Shown here: piece after piece, positions 24,673-34,603 of the stretch
Layout of the letters: each line of letters begins with the position of its first letter
Numbering within the stretch: the stretch's first letter is position 1
Made by a program: the position numbers and the translations under genes
NCBI RefSeq assembly: GCF_019175385.1
Contig: NC_083341.1
Location: 16,686,203 to 16,750,202, forward strand
Source: Lycium barbarum
Lineage: Eukaryota; Streptophyta; Magnoliopsida; Solanales; Solanaceae
DNA length: 64,000 nucleotides
Direction of reading: 5' to 3'
Notes under the pieces: generated by a model
The model's database searches: none
What the model was told of the DNA's origin: nothing
What the model saw: only the letters and a program-made list of their open reading frames with translations

Positions 24673-24905
24673 TATAGAAACTATACAATCTTTACTTGTT
24701 CCATTCATTCACCAAGAGAGATTATATATAGGATACAATCTTGAACCCTAGTGAAACAAGGAAATTAAGATCCTAGTGAAACAAGGAAACTAACTAATAT
24801 ATGGTAATTAGTGAAATAAGGAAACTAACTAATATATGGTAATTATCTCCTTACAAATATGCTACCAAATAATATCAAATAATATAAAGATATTATACAG
24901 CACTA
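24673..24905 (-). repeat. Copia 5' LTR (233 bp)
   Basis: Matches the LTR at 20826-21083 apart from substitutions and one missing 25-bp internal repeat. Its outer edge is followed by the AAAAT duplication. The terminal CA at its inner edge has become TA. Confidence 0.92.
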
Positions 24906-25047
24906 AAAATCCATATATATAATTGGAGATGTACACTTTTGTATGTTTGTCGGCCAGAGGGTTCGGCAAAGTTGCATAGCCACAAAAAATGAATGATGGT
25001 TAGTCGAACATTCTTTTTGAGAAAATGATATTGCGCACGCGCAATAT

Positions 25048-25084
25048 ATATATATATATATATATATATAATGTTAACGTATTA

Positions 25085-25124
<40 letters not shown>

Positions 25125-25139
25125 TAATACGTTAACATT
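25048..25139. repeat. (TA)n microsatellite and 70-bp perfect palindrome
   Basis: A TA run (about 25048-25070) precedes a perfect inverted repeat at 25070-25139. The arms are AATGTTAACGTATTAACTTT and its reverse complement, joined by a (TA) core that is itself palindromic. Strong cruciform potential. No terminal repeat outside suggests a transposon. Confidence 0.9.
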
Positions 25140-25820
25140 GTACCAATTTTTTAGTTCACCAAAACGCCCTTACTTTTTTTTTTTTATGTCAAACACATTA
25201 ACTTTTAATCTTTTACCAAATAATTTCAATTCCTCTCGCTGTCGTTTTGCTCGTATAGAATACTCCTTCAAGTTCTGACGTAGCAAAGAAACTTTAAAAA
25301 AGATGAAGATCACGTTTGAGGAAATCCATTTTAGAGATGCAAAAAGCTTGAAATGAAGTCCATAAATTTATCTGAGCACTCATATCAGACGGGTAACTTG
25401 CGCAACGCTTTTTTCATTGCCGCAATATTCCCCTAAAACTTCGTTTCTCCCACAGAATATGCAAAAATGGTCGAAATCGATTATGAGAATTTGCCTGAAC
25501 AATGACCAAAAATATTTGGTGTGTTTACTCTTTCCATCACTGTCTTCATGTTAATGCTCTTGCCTTGCACTACGCCAAACATAAGCTGTGGAAATTACAT
25601 ACATGTCTCTTGTGCTATTAGATGAAGCATGAATTGGGACTTCGACAGTTGTTCATTTGTTCTTCCAGAGACACAGTCATACTGTTGCTATGAACAAATA
25701 AAATTATGCATGGATATTTTAACTCATAAAGACCATAGTGTGTATTCTCTAGAAAGAACTGCACTTGGGTTGTGATTACTGGAATCTTTTGCATAATCTG
25801 AGAGTTTGTTGACTATAGCT
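25140..25820. other. Intergenic, no gene seen
   Basis: AT-rich, with a T-run at 25173-25183 and no open frame with recognisable domains. Confidence 0.5.
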
Positions 25821-25825
25821 ACAAC

Positions 25826-26639
25826 TGTTAGGTTTTTGGGTTTTCCCTTCCTATGTGGAATTGGATTAATAAAACCCAGTCCAATTAGGTTTTTGGATTT
25901 TCCCTTCCTATGTGGAATTGGATTAATAAAACCCAATTCAATTTGGACCAGACCAGTTTTACCCAAAATTTCCTTTATATATAGGATCAATTTAGGTCTT
26001 ATTTTCAGAACACAAGAGTGAATTCATAGCAACCATATAGAGAGAAAAACGTGAGAGAGAAAACAGATTTTCGTCCAAAAACTTTCTGTTACAGCAGTCC
26101 GCTTTAAATTGCGTTTCCTGATTCTTTAACCATTGGATCGTGCTGAAATTTTAACTGGGGGTTCTAACATCTGGTTCTTCGATTTCAACGGTTAAGATCG
26201 GATTTTGTGGTTTTTAGCTCCAGATTTCGAGTACGAATAGTAGCTCATTTTTGGGGGTGATTTCTCTCCTTTCTTCGATAGTTTTGGTGCTATCTTTTAT
26301 GTATTGTTGCTCCGTGCTTGGCTTTGTTGTTGTAGCCATTTGGAGAACATTGTTGTAACTCTTGTTGTTTATAGTGGAGCTTTTGTGGGCCGGAGGTCCC
26401 GTGGATGTTTCCTCTTCACATTAAAGGGGTTTTACCACGTAAATTTGGCGTCTCTTCCATTCGATTTATTTTTGTTTGCTTTGCTATCTTATTGTTGGTA
26501 TAGCTGCTACCTAGATTTCCATTTGTGCTAGTGTTTATTGTCTTCTCTTGGTTCAAATAGCGTGGGAAGCTTCGACTTGGGTATTTCTTCCGCTGTTACC
26601 TCGTCGTGCAATTTGATTATTGCTTGTTTCTTCCCAACA
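25826..26639 (+). mobile_element. Solo LTR, probably copia
   Basis: Runs from TGTTAGGTTTTTGGG to TTCTTCCCAACA (TG...CA), 814 bp. It is flanked on both sides by ACAAC (25821-25825 and 26640-26644), a perfect 5-bp target duplication. Inside is a TATA-like TTTATATATAGG (25974-25985) followed by leader-like sequence. The right part, with CCACGTAAATTTGGCG and a CCCAACA end, resembles copia LTRs of Solanaceae. There is no internal domain. Strand is inferred from the TATA and leader direction. A 60-bp direct duplication lies near its left end. Confidence 0.82.
25829..25946. repeat. Tandem duplication of about 60 bp inside the solo LTR
   Basis: GGTTTTTGG(G/A)TTTTCCCTTCCTATGTGG followed by AATTGGATTAATAAAACCCA occurs twice back to back, at about 25831 and 25888, with very few differences, so it is recent. 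Confidence 0.88.
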
Positions 26640-26644
26640 ACAAC

Positions 26645-27069
26645 ACATCATGAAGAACTTAAAACCCTTAACTATAAGTGCTCAATGCTAAGATGGAACT
26701 TTTATATGAGACAGAAGACTTACGTCCTCTAACATCATGGTGCTACGGTTTGCTTGACAACAATCATGCTTTTGAAAATGCATTAATACTGTCAAAAGTA
26801 TTTATATAATCAGATAAGTTAAAAGGTAATCGCAAATAAGTCTATTAAATAACATTAATAAGACCAAAATAAATGATAACATGCTATAACAAATTAAATT
26901 GCAATGTATATGACTTAAGTACAATAAACTATAATAGATAAGAAGAAGAAAATGGATAAAATGATGTCAAGAAGAGATAGATTTTTAAAGACCCCATCTT
27001 TTACTTATAATTTAGACCACTTCAAAAAAGCATACACAAATTTAATTGACAAAGATGCGGCAACACTTG
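26645..27069. other. Intergenic, no gene seen
   Basis: AT-rich sequence to the right of the solo LTR and left of the next duplicated block. No supported feature. Confidence 0.5.
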
Positions 27070-28010
27070 AGCCTAAAGATCACTTTTCTTCATGCAAGCA
27101 AAGCTGAAGGGAGAGTTTAATTTTCAATGTAAAAATTGGGGAGGGGCAAATAATTTTTACCTTATTAAAGAACAGCCAAGACTTGTATAGCGTAGCGGTA
27201 AATTTTTTTTCCTGCATTATTTTAGTTCGTTTTCGAATTTTACTCGCTAATTTAGAATCGGACTCCATTTGTTAGCTTCTTGTTTCATATCCTTTTGTCA
27301 AATTACTTTGATTTGACAAAAGAAAAAAGTATAAACCCAACACTTGCAATATGCAGGATTGTCCTTCGCTGGGGTGGCCTTTAATTTTTACCCCCTCAAA
27401 ATGGTGGTCTTTCAATTTTGCCCTTCAAACAGAAATCCTGCCTTCAGGCAGAATTTACATGGCACAAGCAGAATTTCTGCCCATCCAAATTCTGCCGGTG
27501 CGGCCCAAATTCTGCCTTAAGGCAGAATTTCCCTGGATAGATTTGCAAAATTCTGCATTACGATTTTTTTTTACTGAGTTGGGGTTCGAATCCACAACAT
27601 CGGAATGTTAGGCGAGGGGTAAAACTTAAAGACCACCAATTTGAAGGACAAAAAATAAAGACTACCCCAAATGAAGGGCAATCCACGCAAAAATACACTT
27701 ATGTAATATGGGATAACCCATAACCAATCCACCAATTTATCAGCCAATCCATATTTTATCCACTTGAAATATAGGCGGGTTGAAACCCAACCCGTTTTTA
27801 TTCAACTCATGTTGGAGCTTTCCATCGGTGCTTCCATTTTTCTTGTTGTCAATCTCCTCCACCTTCACGGAGGTCCCCTTGCCTCTTTTTTCTTTCTTCA
27901 TTTTAACTTATATAGAAGCATGAGTTTGGAGGTGGTATCATCGTCCACCTACTACTCATGTAATTTAAAAAAAAAAATAGATCTCATATTAAAAAATCAA
28001 GCAATATAAA
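27070..28010. repeat. Segmental duplication, copy 1, middle block
   Basis: Begins AGCCTAAAGATCACTTTTCT and pairs with 42531-45540. Two differences stand out. About 2.5 kb (42625-45130), including an SLP2 pseudogene, is absent here at 27161. A MITE (27354-27684) is present here and absent there. An 82-bp segment of the second copy (near 45362-45440) is also missing here. Confidence 0.85.
27354..27684. mobile_element. MITE with long terminal inverted repeats (MULE-like)
   Basis: The left end starts GGATTGTCCTTC and runs through GGGGTGGCCTTTAATTTTT to GGTGGTCTTT. The right end is its inverted copy (AAAGACCACCAATTTG ... AATGAAGGGCAATCC). The arms are about 60 bp. The interior carries repeated TTCTGCC/GGCAGAA words, including a 24-bp perfect palindrome centred on CTGCCTTAAGGCAG. 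Flanks share imperfect GCAATAT / GCAAAAATA. The matching site in the second duplicate has no element. Confidence 0.75.
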
Positions 28011-28774
28011 AAAACATGAACCCCATATTAAAAAATCAACCAATATTCATGTAACTCCCAAAATATCCCCATTAAGTCAATAATGGTGGATTAATTGCCA
28101 CATGCGTATCAACCCATTAGTGGGAGTAAATGAAATTATTGTACCGTAAAAAATGTGGACCCCATATTATTGCTTTCCTTCAAAAGGTTAAGTAGTCAAA
28201 CTATACAATTTCCTTTCTTTTCTTATATTAGCCTGAAATCTAATCTAGATATTTAACTGTTGTATTCGTTATTCCGCCATGCCATTTATTTGTTATGTTT
28301 AATTATCTATTCAAATGGTTATCCAAAAACATTATGATATGCTAATTTGAATTAATTATCTATTCAAATACTTTATCGGAAGTAAATCTATCAGCAACAG
28401 ACTACAAAATTACTCATTCCTTGAGGTATGATATGATTATCCACGCAATATTCTAGGTGCAACATATTGAGGTGTGCGAAGGATTTACATTAAAAATACG
28501 AAACGATTCCATCTTTTAAGATTTCTAAGTGCTTGAGGTCTATTTTAAAATCATTAGCATCATGAGGAGTTAAAACTACATAACAATTTCTTGAAAAACA
28601 AGTTAGCTTCTACATTTTTGTGTGACCAAAGATAAATGTCAAAACAAATGGAAGACATCGAGCACATATTTATGGACTTTCGAAATAGACATGGAATATA
28701 AAAAGAAACTATAAGCAAGTCACAAGGTATCTAAAAACTTGAAACATGGTAATCAGGATTCAAATAAGATTCCA
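28011..28774. other. Intergenic, no gene seen
   Basis: AT-rich, with no match I could see in the second duplicate and no credible coding frame. Confidence 0.45.
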
Positions 28775-29401
28775 ACGTAAGGGCTATTTTAATTAATACA
28801 ACTTACCAAACGAGTCCTAAGTACAAGATGCAAGAACACCACCAAGGTATGAAATGAAAGGTTATATAAAATTATTATACGAAGACATCTATATTTAATA
28901 ACTACTTCGCTATTCGGTAAATACCGAATTACCGAATACCGAATACAGAAACCGAATACCCTTTTTTTTATTTTATTACCGAAAATCGAACCGAAATACC
29001 GATGACTGATGACCGCAAACCCGCATCCTAAACAATAAGCACACTTTTATAATGTTTCAATCACTTGGAGTTCTCCTCTTCCTCTTCATTTCCAGCTCTT
29101 GACGATTCAAACTAGCGCTGATGAGACAAATACCAAAAGTGAATTAATACTCCCTTGAAACAATGAGTAGTCCGATAAAGAATATACACTTGTCCCAAGG
29201 ACTCAATAAGAATAAATTTTGATGACCAGAAATAAAACCTTATTGCAAACAGATCATAAGATGTAATGAAATGCTTCTTCTTAAGCAAAAAAAACAATCA
29301 CAATATTAGTATATATAATAATACGGAAGGGACTATAAACTAGTACTCCTTTTTTTTAGGGTTAGATTAGAGTCTCTTTTTCTTAATCTCTGCAAGGCGT
29401 T

Positions 29402-30215
29402 ATGGCTTTTCTAGGACTTGGTCGTGCAGGAACACAAATACGGCAGTGCAAATAACCTATTCACAGTACTCTTCTTTTCTTGTTTTTCTACTCTTCTTTT
29501 CTTGTTTTTTTTTTTTTTGTTTTGTTTTTTTGTTTTTTTTTGTTTTGATTGATTTTTTGATTGAATCTGTAGGAGATCCTACTCCCAGCAAGTCTGCCCG
29601 CGATGTTGCGCTCACTATGTTGTTAATGATTTTAAAGAACCCAAATTTTTTAATGATGGTAAATTTATCAACCCCATTTGCTTTATTAATGTTAGAAAAA
29701 TTGGAATACGGAATTGAAGAAGAAAGGCTTTGACGTGATACTACCCTCCTTAAAGAGATATTGTCCATATATTTTTTAAGGGGTTACAAGCTATTAGTTT
29801 TAGGATTTAACAAAATCCTGGTATACTGCAGATTTTTCTCACGCTACTTTAGGAGTGTCCTTATATTTATAGAACTAGAGAGATTACTTTTCAAAAAAGT
29901 CATGATCTTTCAGGATCAGATGTGTATTTTCAATTTAAGACCTCCTAATATTACAAACTAATTCAACAATTAATTCATTGCTTCAAAATTTAATAACTCA
30001 TCTCATTTCCTTAATTGCAGTTAGATGTTTTTGGGCGGGTTGGCTCTCAGCTGGTATTCCCTACATGATATGGTGCGTGCCTCAAACTCCACTCCACACA
30101 CTACTGGACCAATTGATTTCCAGCAACTTATTTCGAAATTTTTTTGGCAGGCTTTTATATCAATTAGAGAAATCTGACGACAAAAGTTGGCTCTTTGTTT
30201 ACCTGAATTAATTAT
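29402..30215 (+). pseudogene. Unidentified gene fragment, copy a (first duplicate)
   Basis: Exon-like pieces I could not assign to a family. ATG 29402 gives MAFLGLGRAGTQIRQCK and a stop. After a T-rich tract and TTGAATCTGTAG, an open piece (29573-29733) starts DPTPSKSARDVALTMLL and continues with ILKNPNFLMMVN. Later, 30018-30211 holds AVRCFWAGWLSAGIPYMIWC and RLLYQLEKSDDKSWLF. A repeat at 52151-52920 is almost identical, and a more decayed version lies at 34174-34603 interrupted by the gypsy LTR. This pattern suggests an old duplicated pseudogene. No function proposed. Confidence 0.35.
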
Positions 30216-30546
30216 ACTCTTCATAGGCTGTAGCATTAGTCTAATGTTTATTATGCTATAGGCTCCATAAACATTTCCTTGACAGGGTGAGGAGCTGGGT
30301 AACGTTATGTCATTGTTTTGATAAGTGTTAGGTTTAGAGAATCGAATTCCCAAATTATCTAAAGGAAAGTATTGAGTATTGAAACAAAAGAGAATGTAGT
30401 TAATGTAGAGGATTCATATAGTCGACTAGAACTAATTTGGGATTGAGGCCTGTATACTTTGTGCTTGCTGTTACAAAGATAGCTTTAATGTAGGATTCAT
30501 GAAAAGTAAAACCATTAGTTTAATGCGGAAAAGTCGGGGTGTTGTG

Positions 30547-30619
30547 TGCAAGATCAGGGGCAGATCCATGTAGAAAGACGGGGATGTCACGGCACCCGAA
30601 CCCCTCGGTTGAAACTCTG

Positions 30620-30652
<33 letters not shown>

Positions 30653-31587
30653 TTGTGTGTATATGTATAAGAAAAACGCTATATAGCAATTTTGCCACAC
30701 GGACTAACAAATAAATGAAAAGTGCCACTGGCGGCAGGCTTAACCTGCCACCCGCGCTACCCAGGTACAAACCTCTGGGTGCAATACTTTTTTGCTTGCA
30801 ACATGTTCAGCTCTATTCTTTTTCATTTCTGGTCTTTTTTCTTTACTTCATCTTTACTTGCTATTCTTTATTGATCTAAAATTAACTCTTTTTGGCTTTA
30901 ATTAGTTCTTCTTCTTTACTTGCTATTCTTTATTGATCTAAAATTAACTCTTTTTTTTTTTGCTTTAATTAATTCTTTGCTCTTTTACTTCCTCTTTCTT
31001 TAAGTATGATCTTTATATACACCCGTTGCGTGCATATCATCTATCAATAAGCACTACATTTTAAAATGTTACATAAATATTAACAAAGATATATTTAAAT
31101 AGTAATTTAAAATTCTAAAAGAATATTTTAAGTTTTAAAATGATAAATGTTACTGTGTTAAGAGTTTTACAAATTTAGAGGTTACTTTGATCTTTCACCA
31201 ACGTTCGCGCTAAGTGAAGATGAGTGGTTTAAGCTACAATTCTTGATTCTTTTTGAACTATATATATGCAATAACACGCAAGGGCAATAGAGAATGAATA
31301 TATTGAGGTAACAATATTAGATGGTTTATACCGGTTCAGATTTTTAACGTGGGGAATCTTTTTCTTTCCCATAGTTTTAGAGAATACGGCCTCTTATTCC
31401 TACAAAAAAAACTTGGGCCGCTTAGGTATGTTTAATCTCAGAATATCTATCTAAAAGAGGTCTATATAAATTGAAAAGATAAATGACCCAAACCATAACT
31501 CAAATTTGAAGAAACCGACCCGTTTATCCTATTTGAACGGCATGGCACCCGGAATCTCCGAATTTTGGATCCGCCTCTGTGCAAGAT
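30547..31587. mobile_element. Non-autonomous hAT element with 8-bp target duplication (first duplicate)
   Basis: The element is 30555-31579 (1,025 bp). Its ends are CAGGGGCAGATCC and GGATCCGCCTCTG (inverse CAGAGGCGGATCC). TGCAAGAT is duplicated on both sides (30547-30554 and 31580-31587). An 8-bp duplication with CAGRGGCG ends fits the hAT superfamily. It contains a (TA)n(TG)n microsatellite (30618-30660) and a duplicated TTTACTTGCTATTCTTTATT segment, but no transposase. Confidence 0.88.
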
Positions 31588-32515
31588 GAACATTGCTATC
31601 TGATAAACCAGCGACAACGAGCATTGTTGTAATAGCAACTAGCTGCAAACAGGTTGTCTGGCTAAGATGTGGATTCAAATGCAAGTGTACTTGAGGAGTT
31701 AAGAAAATAACAAACAAGCACCGATATAAAAGAGAAACTATAGTGATTCCAGACAGAGTTACTTGGTATAGGCCCTCTGTGCTTACGCTTCTTCCACATG
31801 GGGAAGGAAAGGAGCTAAAAGCCACTCTTCAGTAGGGTTCGACTTTTTCCATTACCCCAAAGAAAAAAAGAATCGAAAGAAACATGTTTTTTCTGTCCTT
31901 TAGAGAATTAATTTTACTCTTAGAAGGCGAATGCTAGTTTTATGTGATGACAAAAACTAACCAAAGAAATCAGGATTAAACCCACTTTTTGTCCGATGGG
32001 AAGTTAGCAGGTATCTATTGGAACATTCTACGCTAAAACAATTGGTATGGATCCCACTGTTATAAAAACTGAAAGAACAATTAGTTTAATATATTAAGTA
32101 GAATCATGTAAATCAAGTTCAAAGCATTACAAAGAAAAAAAGAAGCAAGCAACTCTCAAGTCAGGTGTTGCTGCTCTCTTCGGGATAGAGCCCATGAGCA
32201 ATAAGGCACACACTTTAGTGACTAGTTACCACATTAAAACACCAATTAAGTGAGGCAAAATGCCCAACTTCCGTGTAGATTTAGTGTTAACGCCTCATCT
32301 AAACTCTTAACAACACTAGTACGAACACTAAGATGTCAGACCGAACAAGTCATGATTTCCCTTTCTGTACAATCCCAATCCCATTTTGATCCTTGCATTT
32401 AAGTGGATGTTGTAAATAATGGTTAGTATTCTTCATGTTTCCCCTTTTGTTTGGTAGCTTCAAATAAGTTTGCAAGTTTTCACCGCAACTTGAATTCCTT
32501 TTATTCACTTTAAAT
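31588..32515. other. Intergenic, no gene seen
   Basis: Sequence shared with 54215-55130. The longest open frame here runs into the hAT element and is therefore a chance frame. Confidence 0.45.
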
Positions 32516-32521
32516 ACTTAG

Positions 32522-32765
32522 TGGGCATTTGGACATAAGAATTGTGAGGAAAAAAAACTAGTACTATTTATTTTCAAGTTGATAATTGTCTTTGGAAATT
32601 GGAGTTGTGTTTGGATGTAAATACATACTGGAGTTGCTTTTGAATTTTTTGATTGATTTGGAGTGAAAATTGAGAAAACAACTTTTTGGAGGTTTTCGAA
32701 TTCTAAAAAATATCGGAATTGAACCTGAACATTGTAACAGTTCTATGTCCAAACAGTTTTCCGGA
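32522..32765. mobile_element. MITE-like repeat with TTTGGACATA ends
   Basis: GTGGGCATTTGGACATAAGAA at left against TTCTATGTCCAAACAG at right form imperfect inverted ends. The interior is AT-rich and non-coding. Exact boundaries are uncertain. Second copy at about 55120-55365. Confidence 0.45.
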
Positions 32766-32809
32766 ATAATATTCCGGGAAAAAGTGAAAATTATCCATTG
32801 GTATCCTAC

Positions 32810-33045
32810 TACTCCCTCTGTCCCAAAAAGATTGACACTTTTCGCTTTTCGAGAGTCAAATTTGACCGTGTGTTTGAACATAGAATCTTTAATTTTTTCG
32901 AAATAGAATTTATATATTTGGAAAATACGTAAAAAGTACTATAAGTCACCATAATTAACAATTTAAAATATTTAAAAGACATAAAAAAATTACGGTCAAA
33001 GAACAACTCGTTTGACTCTTGAAAAGCGAAAAGTGTCAACCATCA
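32810..33045. mobile_element. Inverted-repeat MITE with CTCCCTCTGTCCC left end
   Basis: The left arm TACTCCCTCTGTCCCAAAAA continues into GACACTTTTCGCTTTTCGAG. The right arm GACTCTTGAAAAGCGAAAAG then GTGTCAAC is its inverse. The outermost right terminus has decayed. Second copy at about 55411-55643. Confidence 0.65.
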
Positions 33046-33169
33046 TGTCTTGCGGCATAGTAATATTGTGCATCCTTAGAAACCAGAGGAAGAGGCTACC
33101 AACAAAATGCATATGTACCAAGATTCAAAATCCCCTCGATCATGCGATCTTAAAACACACCTCGGTCCT

Positions 33170-34170
33170 GCTTCCTGCACCTTCCTAAACAATTGCCTCC
33201 TAAACACTAACTCCATTCATAAATTTAACAGAATGAGATCCTGAAATTTAAATTAAAAACCACAATAGAATGAGCTAACGAGGAGATCAAGCAGGACACA
33301 CTTGTAACAATAGTAAGACTTTGATCTTCTACAATTTGATACTTTGTGGTAAACCTTATAGGCTCAATTATATACAACTCAAAGCGTTTTAATCCAAAAG
33401 AAAGTGAAAGCTGTTCACATCAAACAAAGTTCCAAAAGTTTCAATATTTAATCTGTAATTTATTACAAAAAGAACATCTATTCCGATCCAAATAAATGAG
33501 TCCAACCCAATTTGTGGTATCTATTATTCTTTACTTATTTTAAAAACAATTCAGCTGCATAAGTTTTATTGTCTTGTGGTACCTGGAGAATCCTTGGTAA
33601 ACACAAATGGATTGTGAAAATTGCAAGCTAATTAACATAGGAAAAGCAAAAAAGAAAGCTAAGAAAAAACATAAGCACACACGTATGTATATGTGTGTTT
33701 GTATGTGTGTGTGTCTGTGTATATACACATATATATATGTAATATATATATAATCATAGAAAGTGACATGGTTGTGTTCAATTTTAAGTTTCAATTCCCT
33801 AATTAAAAGGCACAAATACATCATTACATTTTCTCTTCTGCTCAACTAGACATAGTTTGCATAAGTTTTATTGTCTTGTGGTACCTGGAGAATCCTAGGT
33901 AAACACAAATGGATTGTGAAAATTGCAAGCTAATTAAGACTGGAAAAACAAAAAAGAAAGCTAAGAAAAAACATAAGCACAAACATTTTCTCTTCTGCTC
34001 AACTAGACATAGTTTAAGAACGAAACTAATAAAAATGTGATAGTTTAGGGGAGTTTTTGTCCATTGTCTCTTAAATAAATTGAATAATATTTTTGGATAA
34101 ATATATAGCAATACCCAATTTCTAATTTTCAAAAAGATATACAATACGGTAGGCCAAATACGGTATTCAC
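33170..34170. repeat. Dispersed repeat with local about 300-bp tandem duplication
   Basis: GCATAAGTTTTATTGTCTTG followed by TGGTACCTGGAGAATCC occurs at about 33557 and again at about 33858, each followed by AAATGGATTGTGAAAATTGC. The region also matches, reversed, 44217-44880, and a shorter piece at 49920-50100. In the second duplicate it lies at about 55780-56760. Confidence 0.8.
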
Positions 34171-34173
34171 ACA

Positions 34174-34603
34174 ACTTTTTTTTTTAATTGATTTTCTTGA
34201 TTGAATCTGTAGGGGATGCTCCCAGCAACACAAATTTGCTCGCGATGTTGTTAATTATTTTAAAGAACCCAAATTTTAATGATGGTAAATTTATCAACCC
34301 TATTTGCTTAATTAATATTTTGCTCCAAATTTGTCTTATTTAATACTTTTTACGTCCCGATTTATATGATACTTTTCACGTTTCGATAGTCAATTTGACC
34401 AAACTTTGAAGTTAAATTGAAATAGATTAATTCAATATTATAAAGTTAAAATTTATATATTTGAAATTACTTGAAAAGTGCTATAAGTTGCAATTTTTCT
34501 CGTATCAATTCAGTACATGTTATGGTGTGTACCTCAAACTCCACTCCACATACTAGTATACTACTGATTGGCTAATTGATTTTGCACCAACTTATTTTTA
34601 AAT
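34174..34603 (+). pseudogene. Unidentified gene fragment, copy b (first duplicate), split by a gypsy LTR
   Basis: After TTGAATCTGTAG the text GGGATGCTCCCAGCAACAC aligns with copy a at 29573 but has lost several codons. Around 34510-34603 the text TGTACCTCAAACTCCACTCC aligns with copy a at 30075. The match resumes right of the LTR (37785-37850, TTGGCAGGTTTTTATATCAA). A MITE-like insert (34340-34500) further disrupts it. Function unknown. Confidence 0.35.

Larger units (their letters stand above)
20826..24905 (-). mobile_element. Ty1/copia retrotransposon, complete ends, gag deleted
   Basis: A 4.08-kb element in minus orientation with two LTRs, a primer-binding site, a polypurine tract and perfect AAAAT target duplications. 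The coding order PR-IN-RT-RH along the minus strand (integrase before reverse transcriptase) places it in Ty1/copia. It is shorter than a typical copia element of about 5 kb because most of gag is missing. The interior has several stops and frameshifts, so it cannot move on its own. It lies in the stretch that has no equivalent in the second segmental copy. Confidence 0.95.

Noticed and set aside
20826..24905. Copia element as still autonomous
   Set aside because: Gag is largely deleted and pol has at least two stops and several frameshifts.
30471..30770. Minus frame with HTNTHTHIYIYIYT
   Set aside because: It is a translated (TG)n(TA)n microsatellite.
30720..30790. tRNA-like GGTTTGAACCTGGG stretch (also near 53360-53430)
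   Set aside because: Only a B-box-like motif, no A box at proper distance, and it lies inside the hAT element.
31529..31825. 98-residue minus frame MAFSSFPSPCGRS
   Set aside because: It runs into the hAT element end, so its C-terminal part is transposon sequence; its second-copy frame differs.
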